NCBI GenBank assembly: GCA_023229645.1
Contig: JALNYU010000007.1
Span: 1 to 64,000, forward strand
Direction of reading: 5' to 3'
DNA from: Nevskia sp.
Lineage (GTDB): Bacteria; Pseudomonadota; Gammaproteobacteria; Nevskiales; Nevskiaceae
DNA length: 64,000 bases
The notes below the pieces were generated by a model, which was given only the letters and a program-made list of their open reading frames with translations, did no database searches and was not told where the DNA came from. Numbering within the stretch: position 1 is the stretch's first letter; each line of letters starts with the position of its first letter. The position numbers and the translations under genes were made by a program. Positions 43,694-52,251 of the stretch are shown here, in pieces.

Positions 43694-45607
43694 ATGACTC
43701 TAATTCCACTTTGCCGCAGGCTTCGCGCTACGGCCCACTCCGTTGCTTTTGCCGTTGCCGCAGCTAGCCTTCCGGGCGCAGGCGCGCAGGCAGCGCCCGA
43801 TGACGCAAACACTTACACTGTGGTGTCCGCGCGCATTGCAGCCGAGCAAATTGAACGCGATCCGGGCTGGCTCGCGCTGCTGCACTACCATCACCCGCTC
43901 GACAGCGCCGGCTGGAAAAGTCACGCTGACGCGTCGTCGTTCTTTCTTGCCAGCGCTGGCAACACTGATCCCCGCGCCGAGTTATTGGCCGACCTGCAGG
44001 CGCTGTTCTTTAATGCCGCGGACACCAGTGCCCGCTGCCGCTTCCCGGCGCGTTATGAATGGCTACGTGAACGTCTTGCGCTACCCGCTGACGGAACCGC
44101 ACTCGAGGCCTGCGCCGCGCTGCAAGACTGGTATCAGCCACTAGCGGCCAACAGGGTTTCGATCGACTTCGCGTCCTCTTATCTCGAAAATCCATCGTCA
44201 TTATTCGGGCATACCTTTCTCCGCTTCGGGACGCCCGGCGCGCCGCTGCTATTGACGCCGACGATCAACTACGCCGCCGATTCCAGCCGCGAAAACGGCA
44301 AGCTCGCATTTATTATTAAGGGCCTGTTGGGTGGCTTTCCGGGCGTTGCCGATCAGCTGCCGTACTTCCGCCGGCTGCGCAGCTATAGCGATAACGAAGG
44401 CCGCGCGATCTGGGAATACCCGCTGGCGCTCGACGCGGCACAGATCCGCCGCCTTCTACTACACCTTTGGGAAATCAAAGACAGCGTCTTCGACTACTAC
44501 TTCGTCGACGAAAACTGCAGCTATCGAACGTTGGCGCTGATCGCCGTTGCCCGGCCGGACCTCGACTTGCTCCGCGCCTACAACGCCGAAGTGGTGCCCG
44601 TGGAAACGATCCGAACCTTGCGCGCCAGCGGTTTGATCAACGCCACCGTTTACCGGCCGTCGGCGCCGCGCGAACTCAGCTGGCATACCCGGGGTTTTTC
44701 AACCGCGATGCTGCGTGCAGTGACGGCCATCGCGCGCGGTCAGCAGCAGCCTGACGACCTCAGCCGCTGGCGTCCCGAACAACGCACACAGATTCTCTCT
44801 GCAGCCGCCGAATACTTCGCCATCCTCGTCAATCGCGATCAAATACCGATTACTACGCGCGAACAGGTGATGCCGGCGTTGCTGCACGAACGGCTGCAGC
44901 ACGAAACGCCGCCGGCCGCCGCCCCGCCACCGACACCGCCCGCACCAGACACCGGCCACAGTGGCCGCGCAGCCTCAGTCGGCTTTAGCGATCGCCAAGG
45001 CCGGCTTGGCGCCGAAGTCGGCTACGACGGGTTTCGCCATACCTTGATCGACCGCCTAGCCGGCTACGATCCAGGCGCCGAAATTACCGTGCTCGGCACC
45101 CGCCTCCGCTGGGAAGAAGGGAACAGCGGCACCCTTGAGCGCCTGGATCTGCTCCGTGTCCAATCGCAGGCGCCGAGTTCGATTCTGTTCCAGCAATCGG
45201 CGTGGAGCTTACATTTCGGCGCCGAGCGTAAGTACGTCAACGCTGAGCGGCCGCTGCTGGGCAGCTTCGGCTATGCCAGCGGGCGCGCCGTCAACGTTGG
45301 CGTCGGCGTGCTCGGGCTCACGCTCGGTGCCAACCTCGACGCCGGCCCGGCGCTGCGCGGCGATACTGGGTTCGAAGGCGCCGTTCGTGTTGAGCTTACG
45401 CGCCAACGTTATGGACTCAGCGCGCAGGCTTTTGTCGAATACGCCAAATACCTGCTTGGCGAGTCCAGCGCCCGGCACCGCTACGGCCTACGTTTCGGCT
45501 TACCGCTGACGCGCCAACTGGCCATTACGGTGGACCTTGAGCGCGCTGGCGCCAAGCAGGATGAGAACCAAGTCGTCATCGAACTCCGGCACGCATTCGG
45601 GCCTTAA
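43694..45607 (+). CDS. DUF4105 domain outer-envelope protein
   Basis: A 637-residue protein with signal peptide (about 1-33). The DUF4105 core is clear: 'VSIDFASSYLENPSSLFGHTFLRFG' (about 152-176), 'GLLGGFPGVADQLPYF' and 'SVFDYYFVDENCSYRTLALI', carrying conserved His and Cys that recall NlpC/P60-like papain folds. A Pro-rich linker (about 415-430) precedes a C-terminal region (about 440-637) with alternating hydrophobic strands ending '...LRHAFGP', which looks like an outer-membrane barrel. Hydrolase activity is possible but unproven. Confidence 0.85.
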   Translation: MTLIPLCRRLRATAHSVAFAVAAASLPGAGAQAAPDDANTYTVVSARIAAEQIERDPGWLALLHYHHPLDSAGWKSHADASSFFLASAGNTDPRAELLADLQALFFNAADTSARCRFPARYEWLRERLALPADGTALEACAALQDWYQPLAANRVSIDFASSYLENPSSLFGHTFLRFGTPGAPLLLTPTINYAADSSRENGKLAFIIKGLLGGFPGVADQLPYFRRLRSYSDNEGRAIWEYPLALDAAQIRRLLLHLWEIKDSVFDYYFVDENCSYRTLALIAVARPDLDLLRAYNAEVVPVETIRTLRASGLINATVYRPSAPRELSWHTRGFSTAMLRAVTAIARGQQQPDDLSRWRPEQRTQILSAAAEYFAILVNRDQIPITTREQVMPALLHERLQHETPPAAAPPPTPPAPDTGHSGRAASVGFSDRQGRLGAEVGYDGFRHTLIDRLAGYDPGAEITVLGTRLRWEEGNSGTLERLDLLRVQSQAPSSILFQQSAWSLHFGAERKYVNAERPLLGSFGYASGRAVNVGVGVLGLTLGANLDAGPALRGDTGFEGAVRVELTRQRYGLSAQAFVEYAKYLLGESSARHRYGLRFGLPLTRQLAITVDLERAGAKQDENQVVIELRHAFGP

Positions 45608-45914
45608 TCAACCACGACAATGGGGCCCGCTCGCGGCTCAGGTTAGTCAAATTTGCCTTGTGCGCGAACTTCCGCGTCGCGAAAGGGTTCATTACGCATT
45701 GAGGCGCCGACGCGGCAACTTGTAGCCGCGCTCAACCCGGATTTTTTACCCTGTTCCACGCCATTTTTAGCAGCCGGCAACCGTTCGTCATTGAAACCTG
45801 AAGCACGGCTTACAAGCACTTTTTGCTTCCAAATTGCGCGATAAACTGCCGCGCTTTGCTGCAGCTGCGTTACCATCCCGTCCCATATTTCCCGCGCACC
45901 GCTTTTAATCGCTG
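45608..45914. other. Intergenic region before dacA
   Basis: 307 bases between the DUF4105 gene and dacA. I see no convincing gene, terminator or RNA. The dacA promoter probably lies in the last 100 bases, where AT content rises (around GCGATAAACTG), but no pair of hexamers is clear. Confidence 0.4.
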
Positions 45915-47081
45915 ATGAATCTTAAATCCCGCTTCACCTGCACCGTCGCTCTCGCCCTTTCTGGATTCTGCCTGCCGACGCTCGCTGCGCCGGGTGAGAT
46001 TCCAGCACCGCCAACAATCGATTCGAAAAGCTTCGCACTATTGGACTTCGATAGCGGCGAGTTATTGGCTGGAAACGAGCCTGACGCGCGCGTTGAGCCG
46101 GCGAGCATCACCAAAGTGATGACCACCTATGTTGCGTTTGACGAAATCAAACACGGCCGCCTGAAGCTCAGCGATACCGCACTGGTCAGCGAAAAAGCAT
46201 GGCACCAGGGCATCGACTCCAGCGAATCGCGGATGTTTTTGACTCTCGGCAGCCGGGTGACGATCGAAGACCTGCTGCGCGGCATCATTATCGTCTCCGG
46301 CAACGATGCCAGCATCGCACTTGCCGAGCACATCGCTGGTAGCGAAACCGCGTTCGCTGAGTTGATGAACCAGGAAGCGCAGAAGCTCGGGATGAAGAAC
46401 ACCCATTTCGTCGATTCCAGCGGCCTGCCCGACCCGGACCATTACACCACCGCCCATGACCTGGCGCTGCTCGGCCGCGCGCTGATTCGCGATTTTCCGG
46501 ACGGCTATAAAATTTACGCCGAGCGCTCGTTCAAATACGGCATTGAGCACGCGCAAGAAAACCGCAATGGCCTGCTGCAGAAAGACCCGAGCGTTGACGG
46601 CATCAAGACCGGCCACACCAACGCCGCGGGCTACTGCTTGTTGTCGTCGGCCAGCCGCGATGGCCGCCGTCTGATTTCGGCGGTGATGGGCGCGCCGAGC
46701 TGGGCCTATCGCGAACAAGCGAGCCTGGAGCTGCTGAATTACGGCTTCCGCTTCTTCGAAAAAGCCAGCTTCCTCGGGCCTACAGCACCCGCAGCGACGA
46801 TCAAAGTCTATAAAGGTGCGGAAAGCCAGCTCGCCGTTGGCACGCTGGAGCCCGTCAGCCTTTCGCTGCCGCGCGGCAGCAAGGATCAGCTGCAGATGCA
46901 GCAACAGATCGAGAGCAAAGCGATCGCGCCGATCGTCGCCGGCCAAGTGCTCGGCAAGCTAACGATCCAACTCAATGGCAAGGACTTGAAAACGGTTGAC
47001 CTCGTCGCGCTGAAAGACGTTGCAAAAGGTGGCTTTTGGCGCCGTTTTATCGACCAGATCAAGCTCTGGCTCGGTCTGTAA
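45915..47081 (+). CDS. dacA: D-alanyl-D-alanine carboxypeptidase (PBP5/6 type)
   Basis: Removes the terminal D-Ala from pentapeptides, controlling crosslinking. 388 residues. Signal peptide cut after about residue 24; SITK at 64-67 (nucleophile S64), SGN in 'IIVSGNDASIALAEH' and KTG in 'VDGIKTGHTNAAGYC'. The C-terminal PBP5 beta domain and a final amphipathic anchor 'FWRRFIDQIKLWLGL' are intact. It resumes the wall locus after the four-gene interruption. Confidence 0.97.
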   Translation: MNLKSRFTCTVALALSGFCLPTLAAPGEIPAPPTIDSKSFALLDFDSGELLAGNEPDARVEPASITKVMTTYVAFDEIKHGRLKLSDTALVSEKAWHQGIDSSESRMFLTLGSRVTIEDLLRGIIIVSGNDASIALAEHIAGSETAFAELMNQEAQKLGMKNTHFVDSSGLPDPDHYTTAHDLALLGRALIRDFPDGYKIYAERSFKYGIEHAQENRNGLLQKDPSVDGIKTGHTNAAGYCLLSSASRDGRRLISAVMGAPSWAYREQASLELLNYGFRFFEKASFLGPTAPAATIKVYKGAESQLAVGTLEPVSLSLPRGSKDQLQMQQQIESKAIAPIVAGQVLGKLTIQLNGKDLKTVDLVALKDVAKGGFWRRFIDQIKLWLGL

Positions 47082-47100
47082 TCCCTAGCCCCTGAACGTT

Positions 47101-47388
47101 ATGGCCGAACCCTCCGAGAACCTGCCAGCGCCGCCCCCTGGGCTGGTGTATCCCTGCGAATTCCCACTAAAAATCTTCGTCCACCCAGACCCCGAAACCG
47201 AAGCGCGCATCGCCGAACTCGCTCATGCTCAGCTCGCAGTCGGCGCGACGATAACCGTCACTCGGCGCATGTCGAGCGGCGGCAAATATGCGGCGCTGAC
47301 GCTGAATTTTATCGCTGAAGACGCCGCGCATTTGGACCGCGTGATCAAAGCCGTGACCGCCGATCCGGGCGTGATTCTGGCGCTGTGA
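47101..47388 (+). CDS. ybeD: DUF493 family protein YbeD
   Basis: A 95-residue ACT-like small protein. 'YPCEFPLKIFVHPD' and '...VTADPGVILAL' at the end are typical of the family. It is usually found between dacA and lipB, as here; the role is unknown, with a proposed link to lipoate synthesis. The stop overlaps the lipB start as GTGA. Confidence 0.93.
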   Translation: MAEPSENLPAPPPGLVYPCEFPLKIFVHPDPETEARIAELAHAQLAVGATITVTRRMSSGGKYAALTLNFIAEDAAHLDRVIKAVTADPGVILAL

Positions 47389-48047
47389 GCGAAATCGTTG
47401 CGCGCCAGCTCGGCTTGCGTCCGTATGCCGAAACCTATGCAGCGATGCGCACGTTTACCGCTGAGCGCGGCGCCGAGACCGCGGATGAGTTGTGGTTTGT
47501 CGAACATCCGCCCGTGTTCACGCAGGGCCAGGCCGGCAAAGCCGAGCACCTGCTGGCGCCAGGCGATATCCCGGTCGTTGCGAGCAATCGCGGCGGCCAA
47601 GTGACCTACCACGGCCCCGGCCAAGCGGTGGTCTACGTGCTGCTGGACCTACAGCGCCGGGGCTACGGCATCCGCAGCTTGGTCACACGGCTGGAACAGG
47701 CGATGATTGCAACGCTGGCGTTCGACGGCATTGCCGCTAAAGCCCGCGCCGACGCGCCCGGCGTTTATGTCGAACAGCAATTTGGCGATGTTTTCGAACA
47801 GCGCAAAATAGGTTCGCTTGGCTTGCGCGTCAGCCGCGGCTGCAGTTATCACGGCTTGGCGCTGAATGTCGCGATGGATCTGACGCCGTTCGAGCGGATC
47901 AACCCCTGCGGGTTGCTCGGCATGCGAATGACACAGGTCGCGGCATTCAATCCGGCGGCGACGGTCGAACAAATCAACGCACGCTTGCACGCGGCGCTGG
48001 CACAGACGCTCGCGCCGACTGCTGTTGCCACGAACGAAATGTCGTGA
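47385..48047 (+). CDS. lipB: Octanoyl-[ACP]:protein N-octanoyltransferase
   Basis: LipB moves octanoate from ACP to lipoyl domains, the first step of lipoate synthesis. 220 residues, GTG start inside the ybeD stop. 'SNRGGQVTYHGPGQAVVYVLLDL' (about 67-89), K141 in RKIGSLGLRV and C175 in NPCGLLGM form the catalytic Cys/Lys pair. lipA does not follow; an mla operon begins 72 bp later. Confidence 0.97.
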   Translation: MSEIVARQLGLRPYAETYAAMRTFTAERGAETADELWFVEHPPVFTQGQAGKAEHLLAPGDIPVVASNRGGQVTYHGPGQAVVYVLLDLQRRGYGIRSLVTRLEQAMIATLAFDGIAAKARADAPGVYVEQQFGDVFEQRKIGSLGLRVSRGCSYHGLALNVAMDLTPFERINPCGLLGMRMTQVAAFNPAATVEQINARLHAALAQTLAPTAVATNEMS

Positions 48048-48119
48048 ACCGCATCTAAATGCACGCGATTCAAGTAATATTTACCCAATCCCCTAGCTGA
48101 TTCTGCCCTCAACGACCTC

Positions 48120-48932
48120 ATGACCACGGCCGGTTCCGACACTTTGGTGCGCGTTCGTGGGCTGCGTTTCGGCTTCGGCCCACGCACGATTTACGACGGC
48201 GTGGACATCGACATCGCGCGCGGCAAAGTCACCGCAATTCTCGGCCCCAGTGGCACCGGCAAAACAACACTGCTGCGTTTGATCGGCGGTCAGTGGCGCC
48301 CCACCGGCGGCACAATCGAATTCGATGGCGTTGACGTTCATCAGCAATCGCGAAAAAAGCTCTTCGCGCTGCGCAAGCGCATGGGCGTGCTGTTTCAAAG
48401 CGGCGCCCTGCTTACCGACCTCACCGTGTTCGAAAACGTTGCGTTCCCGCTGCGCGAACACGCGCGCCTGCCGGAAGCGATGATCCGTGATCTGGTGCTG
48501 ATGAAATTAGAAGCGGTAGGCCTGCGTGGTGCGGCGGCGTTGTATCCGGAGCAAATTTCCGGCGGCATGAGCCGGCGCGTGGCGCTGGCCCGCGCGATCG
48601 CGCTGGAGCCGGATATGGTGATGTACGACGAACCATTTACCGGCCAAGATCCGATTTCAATGGGCGTGCTGATCCGTTTGATCCGCGGCTTGAACGCCGC
48701 GCTCGGGCTAACGTCGGTGATCGTCTCGCACGATGTCGCCGAAGTGCTGTCGATCTCCGATCACGTTTACATCGTTTCCGGCGGCAAAGTACTGGACCAC
48801 GGCACGCCGGAGTCGATCCGAAATTCAACCTCACCGTTGGTTCGGCAATTCCTACACGGTGAGCCGGATGGCCCGGTGCCGTTCCATTACAAAGCTGCCG
48901 CCAGCTACGCCACGGACTTGCTCGGCGCATGA
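48120..48932 (+). CDS. mlaF: Phospholipid ABC transporter ATP-binding protein MlaF
   Basis: ATPase of the MlaFEDB inner-membrane complex. 270 residues. Walker A GPSGTGKTT (about 42-50), signature 'ISGGMSRRVALARAIAL', Walker B 'MVMYDEPFTGQDPIS' with the MlaF-typical GQDPIS, and the switch His in 'VIVSHDVAE'. The stop overlaps mlaE by 4 bases. First gene of the mla operon. Confidence 0.97.
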   Translation: MTTAGSDTLVRVRGLRFGFGPRTIYDGVDIDIARGKVTAILGPSGTGKTTLLRLIGGQWRPTGGTIEFDGVDVHQQSRKKLFALRKRMGVLFQSGALLTDLTVFENVAFPLREHARLPEAMIRDLVLMKLEAVGLRGAAALYPEQISGGMSRRVALARAIALEPDMVMYDEPFTGQDPISMGVLIRLIRGLNAALGLTSVIVSHDVAEVLSISDHVYIVSGGKVLDHGTPESIRNSTSPLVRQFLHGEPDGPVPFHYKAAASYATDLLGA

Positions 48933-49696
48933 AGAACCTGCGGTTGATCGTCAGCAATTTCCTGCGCGGCCTCGGCGAGGCCACGCTATTCCTATTCTCA
49001 ATATTCGGCGCGGTGCCGGCAGCGCTACTGCGGCCGCGCTTGATCGCGCAGCAACTGTATTCAGTCGGCGTGCTATCGCTGATCATCATCGCTATTTCTG
49101 GCAGCTTTATCGGCGTGGTGCTGGCGCTGCAGGGTTATCGCACATTGTCCAGCTTCGGCGCGGCGTCCAGCCTCGGCGTGCTGGTCGCGCTGGCGATCGT
49201 GCGCGAACTTGGGCCGGTCGTCACAGCGTTGCTGTTTGCCGGCCGTGCAGGCTCGGCGTTGGCGGCGGAAATCGGCTTGATGAAAGCCACCGACCAGCTC
49301 TCCGGCATGGAGATGATGGCCGTTGATCCGCTGCGCCGCGTGGTCGCACCGCGCTTTATCGCCGGCATTATCGCGATGCCGTTGCTGGCATCGATTTTTA
49401 CGATGATGGCGATCGGCGTCGCCGGCGGCCACGCCGTCGGCGTTGAATTGCTCAATGTTGACGCCGGCTCGTATTGGGCGCAGATCCACAACGCGATGCA
49501 CGGCCGCGACATCCGCGACATGCTGATCAAAAGCACCGTGTTCGGCGTCGCCGTCAGCTGGATCGCTGTCTATCAAGGTTTCCACGCGGCGCCGACCTCG
49601 CAGGGCGTATCACGGGCGACAACTTCAACCGTCGTTATTTCCTCGCTCGCGATTTTGGCGCTAGACGTCGTTCTCACCGCTTTCATGTTCCGCTGA
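48929..49696 (+). CDS. mlaE: Phospholipid ABC transporter permease MlaE
   Basis: A 255-residue permease with five or six helices. 'GSFIGVVLALQGYRTLSSFG' and 'GRAGSALAAEIGLMKATDQLSGMEMMAVDPLRRVVAPR' are the MlaE core; an interfacial helix lies at the N-terminus. Start overlaps mlaF (ATGA). Confidence 0.97.
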   Translation: MKNLRLIVSNFLRGLGEATLFLFSIFGAVPAALLRPRLIAQQLYSVGVLSLIIIAISGSFIGVVLALQGYRTLSSFGAASSLGVLVALAIVRELGPVVTALLFAGRAGSALAAEIGLMKATDQLSGMEMMAVDPLRRVVAPRFIAGIIAMPLLASIFTMMAIGVAGGHAVGVELLNVDAGSYWAQIHNAMHGRDIRDMLIKSTVFGVAVSWIAVYQGFHAAPTSQGVSRATTSTVVISSLAILALDVVLTAFMFR

Positions 49697-49721
49697 CACT
49701 ACGTCGGCTCGAGTAAACGCA

Positions 49722-50228
49722 ATGCATACAAGATCGTTAGAGATACTGGTCGGGTTTTTCGTCTGCCTGGGAATCGCAGCCGTGTTCATACTGACGATGC
49801 GCGTAGCCAGCCTCGATAAAATTGGCAATAGCGGCACCAGTTTCAGAGTCATCGCCAAATTCGAGAACACCGGCAGCCTCGGTGCCGGTTCGGCGGTGAA
49901 ACTCTCTGGCGTCCGCATCGGCCGCGTGCGCGGCATCAGCATTGATCCCGTCACCTTCCAAGCGGTTGTCGCACTGGATATCGACGGCAGCTATAACAGC
50001 ATCCCGGCGGATTCCAACGCCAAGATTCTGACCGCCGGCCTGCTCGGCGAGCAGTACATCGGCTTGGAACCGGGTGGCGATGAAACCGCTCTAAAGAACG
50101 GCGACGAAATCAAATTTACGCAGTCAGCACTGGTACTGGAAAACCTGATCGGTCAATTCCTAACCTCGTTCACGCAAAAGGATGCGAAGAAAGACACCGA
50201 CGCCGCAGCCGCGCCGTCGGCCCGCTAA
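49722..50228 (+). CDS. mlaD: Phospholipid-binding MCE protein MlaD
   Basis: A 168-residue protein: N-terminal transmembrane helix (about 7-25) and one MCE domain (about 38-115, 'FENTGSLGAGSAVKLSGVRIGRV', 'LTAGLLGEQYIGLEPGG') that forms a hexameric ring over MlaE, and a short helical tail. It sits 25 bp after mlaE. Confidence 0.96.
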   Translation: MHTRSLEILVGFFVCLGIAAVFILTMRVASLDKIGNSGTSFRVIAKFENTGSLGAGSAVKLSGVRIGRVRGISIDPVTFQAVVALDIDGSYNSIPADSNAKILTAGLLGEQYIGLEPGGDETALKNGDEIKFTQSALVLENLIGQFLTSFTQKDAKKDTDAAAAPSAR

Positions 50229-50253
50229 ACTTCACCTATTCAAGGAGTAGCGC

Positions 50254-50904
50254 ATGTTCATGAAACGAATTTTTGCGATTGCAGCAGCGTTGCTGCTGAG
50301 CACGGCAGCGTACGCCGATACTGGCGCCCCGGACACCGCGTTGAAAACCGCAACCGAACAACTGCAAACGCTGATCAAAGACAACTACAAAGATTATCGC
50401 GCTGATTCGGCGAAATTTTATAAAACGGTGGACGACGTCGTGGTGCCGCGCTTCGACGTGCCGTACATCACCAAACTGGTCTTGGCGACGAACTACCGTA
50501 CCGCAACCGCCGAGCAGCGCAGCCGCTTCGCCGACGCATTTAAAAACATGCTGATGCGTTCGTACGCCAACGCGATGCTCGACAACTACAACTCGGTCAA
50601 AATCGAATGGCTGCCGCCGCGCCTGCAGGAAAATGGCACCGACGCGCTGGTTAACACCAAACTCGGCCGCGATACCGGGAAGGCCTACGCGATCGGCTTC
50701 CGCGTTCATGTCGCGAAGGATGATTGGAAAATCTACGATATCGTCGTCGAAGACATTTCCCTAATCACCAATTTCCGCACGCAGCTGAATTCGGAAATTA
50801 AGAAAACCAGCCTCGACGCAGTTATCGCCCGCATGGAAAACGGCGAGTTCGTTTCCGACGGCCGCGACGACAAAGACGCCAGCAAAGACAAAAAGCCGGG
50901 CTAA
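50254..50904 (+). CDS. mlaC: Periplasmic phospholipid shuttle MlaC
   Basis: A 216-residue soluble lipid carrier between MlaA and MlaFEDB. Signal peptide ends near residue 22; 'YRADSAKFYKTVDDVVVPRFDVPYITKLVL' and 'IYDIVVEDISLITNFRTQLNSEI' are MlaC signatures. AAGGAG precedes the first ATG (50254); a second ATG two codons on is less well spaced. The tail is Asp/Lys-rich. Confidence 0.96.
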   Translation: MFMKRIFAIAAALLLSTAAYADTGAPDTALKTATEQLQTLIKDNYKDYRADSAKFYKTVDDVVVPRFDVPYITKLVLATNYRTATAEQRSRFADAFKNMLMRSYANAMLDNYNSVKIEWLPPRLQENGTDALVNTKLGRDTGKAYAIGFRVHVAKDDWKIYDIVVEDISLITNFRTQLNSEIKKTSLDAVIARMENGEFVSDGRDDKDASKDKKPG

Positions 50905-50918
50905 GCGAGCACTCGCTG

Positions 50919-51188
50919 ATGGCTGCCATCCTGCACGGCGAGCTAACGCTTGCCAATATTCCAGCGTTACTGCCGCAAGCGGACACGTTGTTGGCGAGTC
51001 TGCCGGTGGACCTCGGCGAAGTCAGCCGCGCCGATTCCGCCGGGCTTTCATTCCTGCTCGAATTAACCCGCCGCGCCCGCGCGCGCGGCTTAGAATTAAA
51101 TATCCACAACGCGCCGCCACAAGTGTTGGACTTAGCGCGTTTTTTCGGTCTCGATCCGGTACTCCGGTTTACAGACACTGCTCAATAA
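50919..51188 (+). CDS. mlaB: STAS domain subunit MlaB
   Basis: An 89-residue STAS protein that binds MlaF and is needed for transporter activity. 'VDLGEVSRADSAGLSFLLELTRRA' contains the conserved Ser/Ala turn. It starts 14 bp after mlaC. Confidence 0.92.
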   Translation: MAAILHGELTLANIPALLPQADTLLASLPVDLGEVSRADSAGLSFLLELTRRARARGLELNIHNAPPQVLDLARFFGLDPVLRFTDTAQ

Positions 51189-51210
51189 GACAAAAGGGAT
51201 TGGGATCGCC

Positions 51211-51963
51211 ATGAAGCTCGCTTACGGAAGCTCATTCGTCGCGCTGGCGCTGCTGCTCGGCGGTTGCGCGCACCATCCGGCAGACAACCCGGCGGACCCG
51301 CTAGAGCCGGTTAACCGCGTCGTTTTCACGATTAACGATAAAGCCGACAAATACGCACTAAAGCCGGTCGCTCGCGCTTACAAATACGTGGTGCCGGAGC
51401 CCGCGCGCACCGGCGTCACCAATGTGTTCGACAATCTCGACGAACCGCGCAACATCGTCAATGCCCTGTTTCAGCTCAAATTTAAGCAGTCCGCCGTCAA
51501 CCTCGGACGCTTGTTGCTGAACACCGTCGCCGGCCTTGGCGGCTTGTTCGATGTCGCCAGCGAAGTCGGCCTCGCGCCGCACACCGAAGACTTCGGGCAG
51601 ACGCTCGGCTACTGGGGCGTCGGCGAAGGCTGGTATCTGATGCTGCCGCTACTCGGCCCTAGCGATACCCGCGACTTCACCGGCTTCATCGTCGATATGC
51701 CAACGCAGTTCACGTTCTACTTGCCCGGCGGCCAAGACCCGCTGCGCTATGGCTCGCAGTTCCTGAACGTGGTCAACTTCCGCGCTGGCTTGCTCGGTAC
51801 CGACCGCATCCTCGACGAGCAATTCGACCGCTATCTGTTCATCCGGACTGCCTTTCTGCAGCGCCGTCAAAGCCTCGTTTACGATGGCAACCCGCCGCCC
51901 GAAGATTTTGTCGTGCCGGACGACGACGAACCCGCACCGGCCGAGCCAGCGAAGAAGCAGTAG
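51211..51963 (+). CDS. mlaA: Outer-membrane phospholipid-removing lipoprotein MlaA (VacJ)
   Basis: A 250-residue lipoprotein (lipobox LGGC) that extracts surface-exposed phospholipid with porins. 'DPLEPVNRVVFTINDKADKYALKPVARAYKYVVP' and 'EDFGQTLGYWGVGEGWYLMLPLLGPSDTRD' are family hallmarks. In E. coli mlaA is elsewhere; here it closes the mla operon and is followed by a terminator. Confidence 0.97.
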   Translation: MKLAYGSSFVALALLLGGCAHHPADNPADPLEPVNRVVFTINDKADKYALKPVARAYKYVVPEPARTGVTNVFDNLDEPRNIVNALFQLKFKQSAVNLGRLLLNTVAGLGGLFDVASEVGLAPHTEDFGQTLGYWGVGEGWYLMLPLLGPSDTRDFTGFIVDMPTQFTFYLPGGQDPLRYGSQFLNVVNFRAGLLGTDRILDEQFDRYLFIRTAFLQRRQSLVYDGNPPPEDFVVPDDDEPAPAEPAKKQ

Positions 51964-51984
51964 CGGGCACTGCCTCGACCCAAG

Positions 51985-52010
51985 CGGCGCCTTAACGGCG
52001 CCGTTTTTTT
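51985..52010 (+). terminator. Rho-independent terminator after mlaA
   Basis: CGGCGCC (51985-51991) pairs with GGCGCCG (51997-52003) around TTAAC and runs into seven T. It ends the mla operon 21 bases after the stop codon. Confidence 0.92.
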
Positions 52011-52251
52011 GCCTGAGAACTAGGCGAATATTGACGGACCTCCACCAGCCGCAGCCGCCAGATCTACGGCCCCTTCAACGAAATAGGCGATCCGATCTGC
52101 GCGCAATTCACGCTCAGGGCGCGCCTTTCGCTTTGCTGGCAAATACTTGCGCGGCAGGCACGGCTTGAATACCAGGACAGCGTTTGCCGGCACAGCAAGC
52201 GCTTTATTTTCTGTGTACTGTGTGCCATCGAAAAATTTTTAGCCGCTTACC

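Noticed and set aside
45643..45876. A 77-codon minus-strand frame in the dacA leader region
   Set aside because: No ribosome site or recognisable pattern, and it would overlap the likely dacA promoter.
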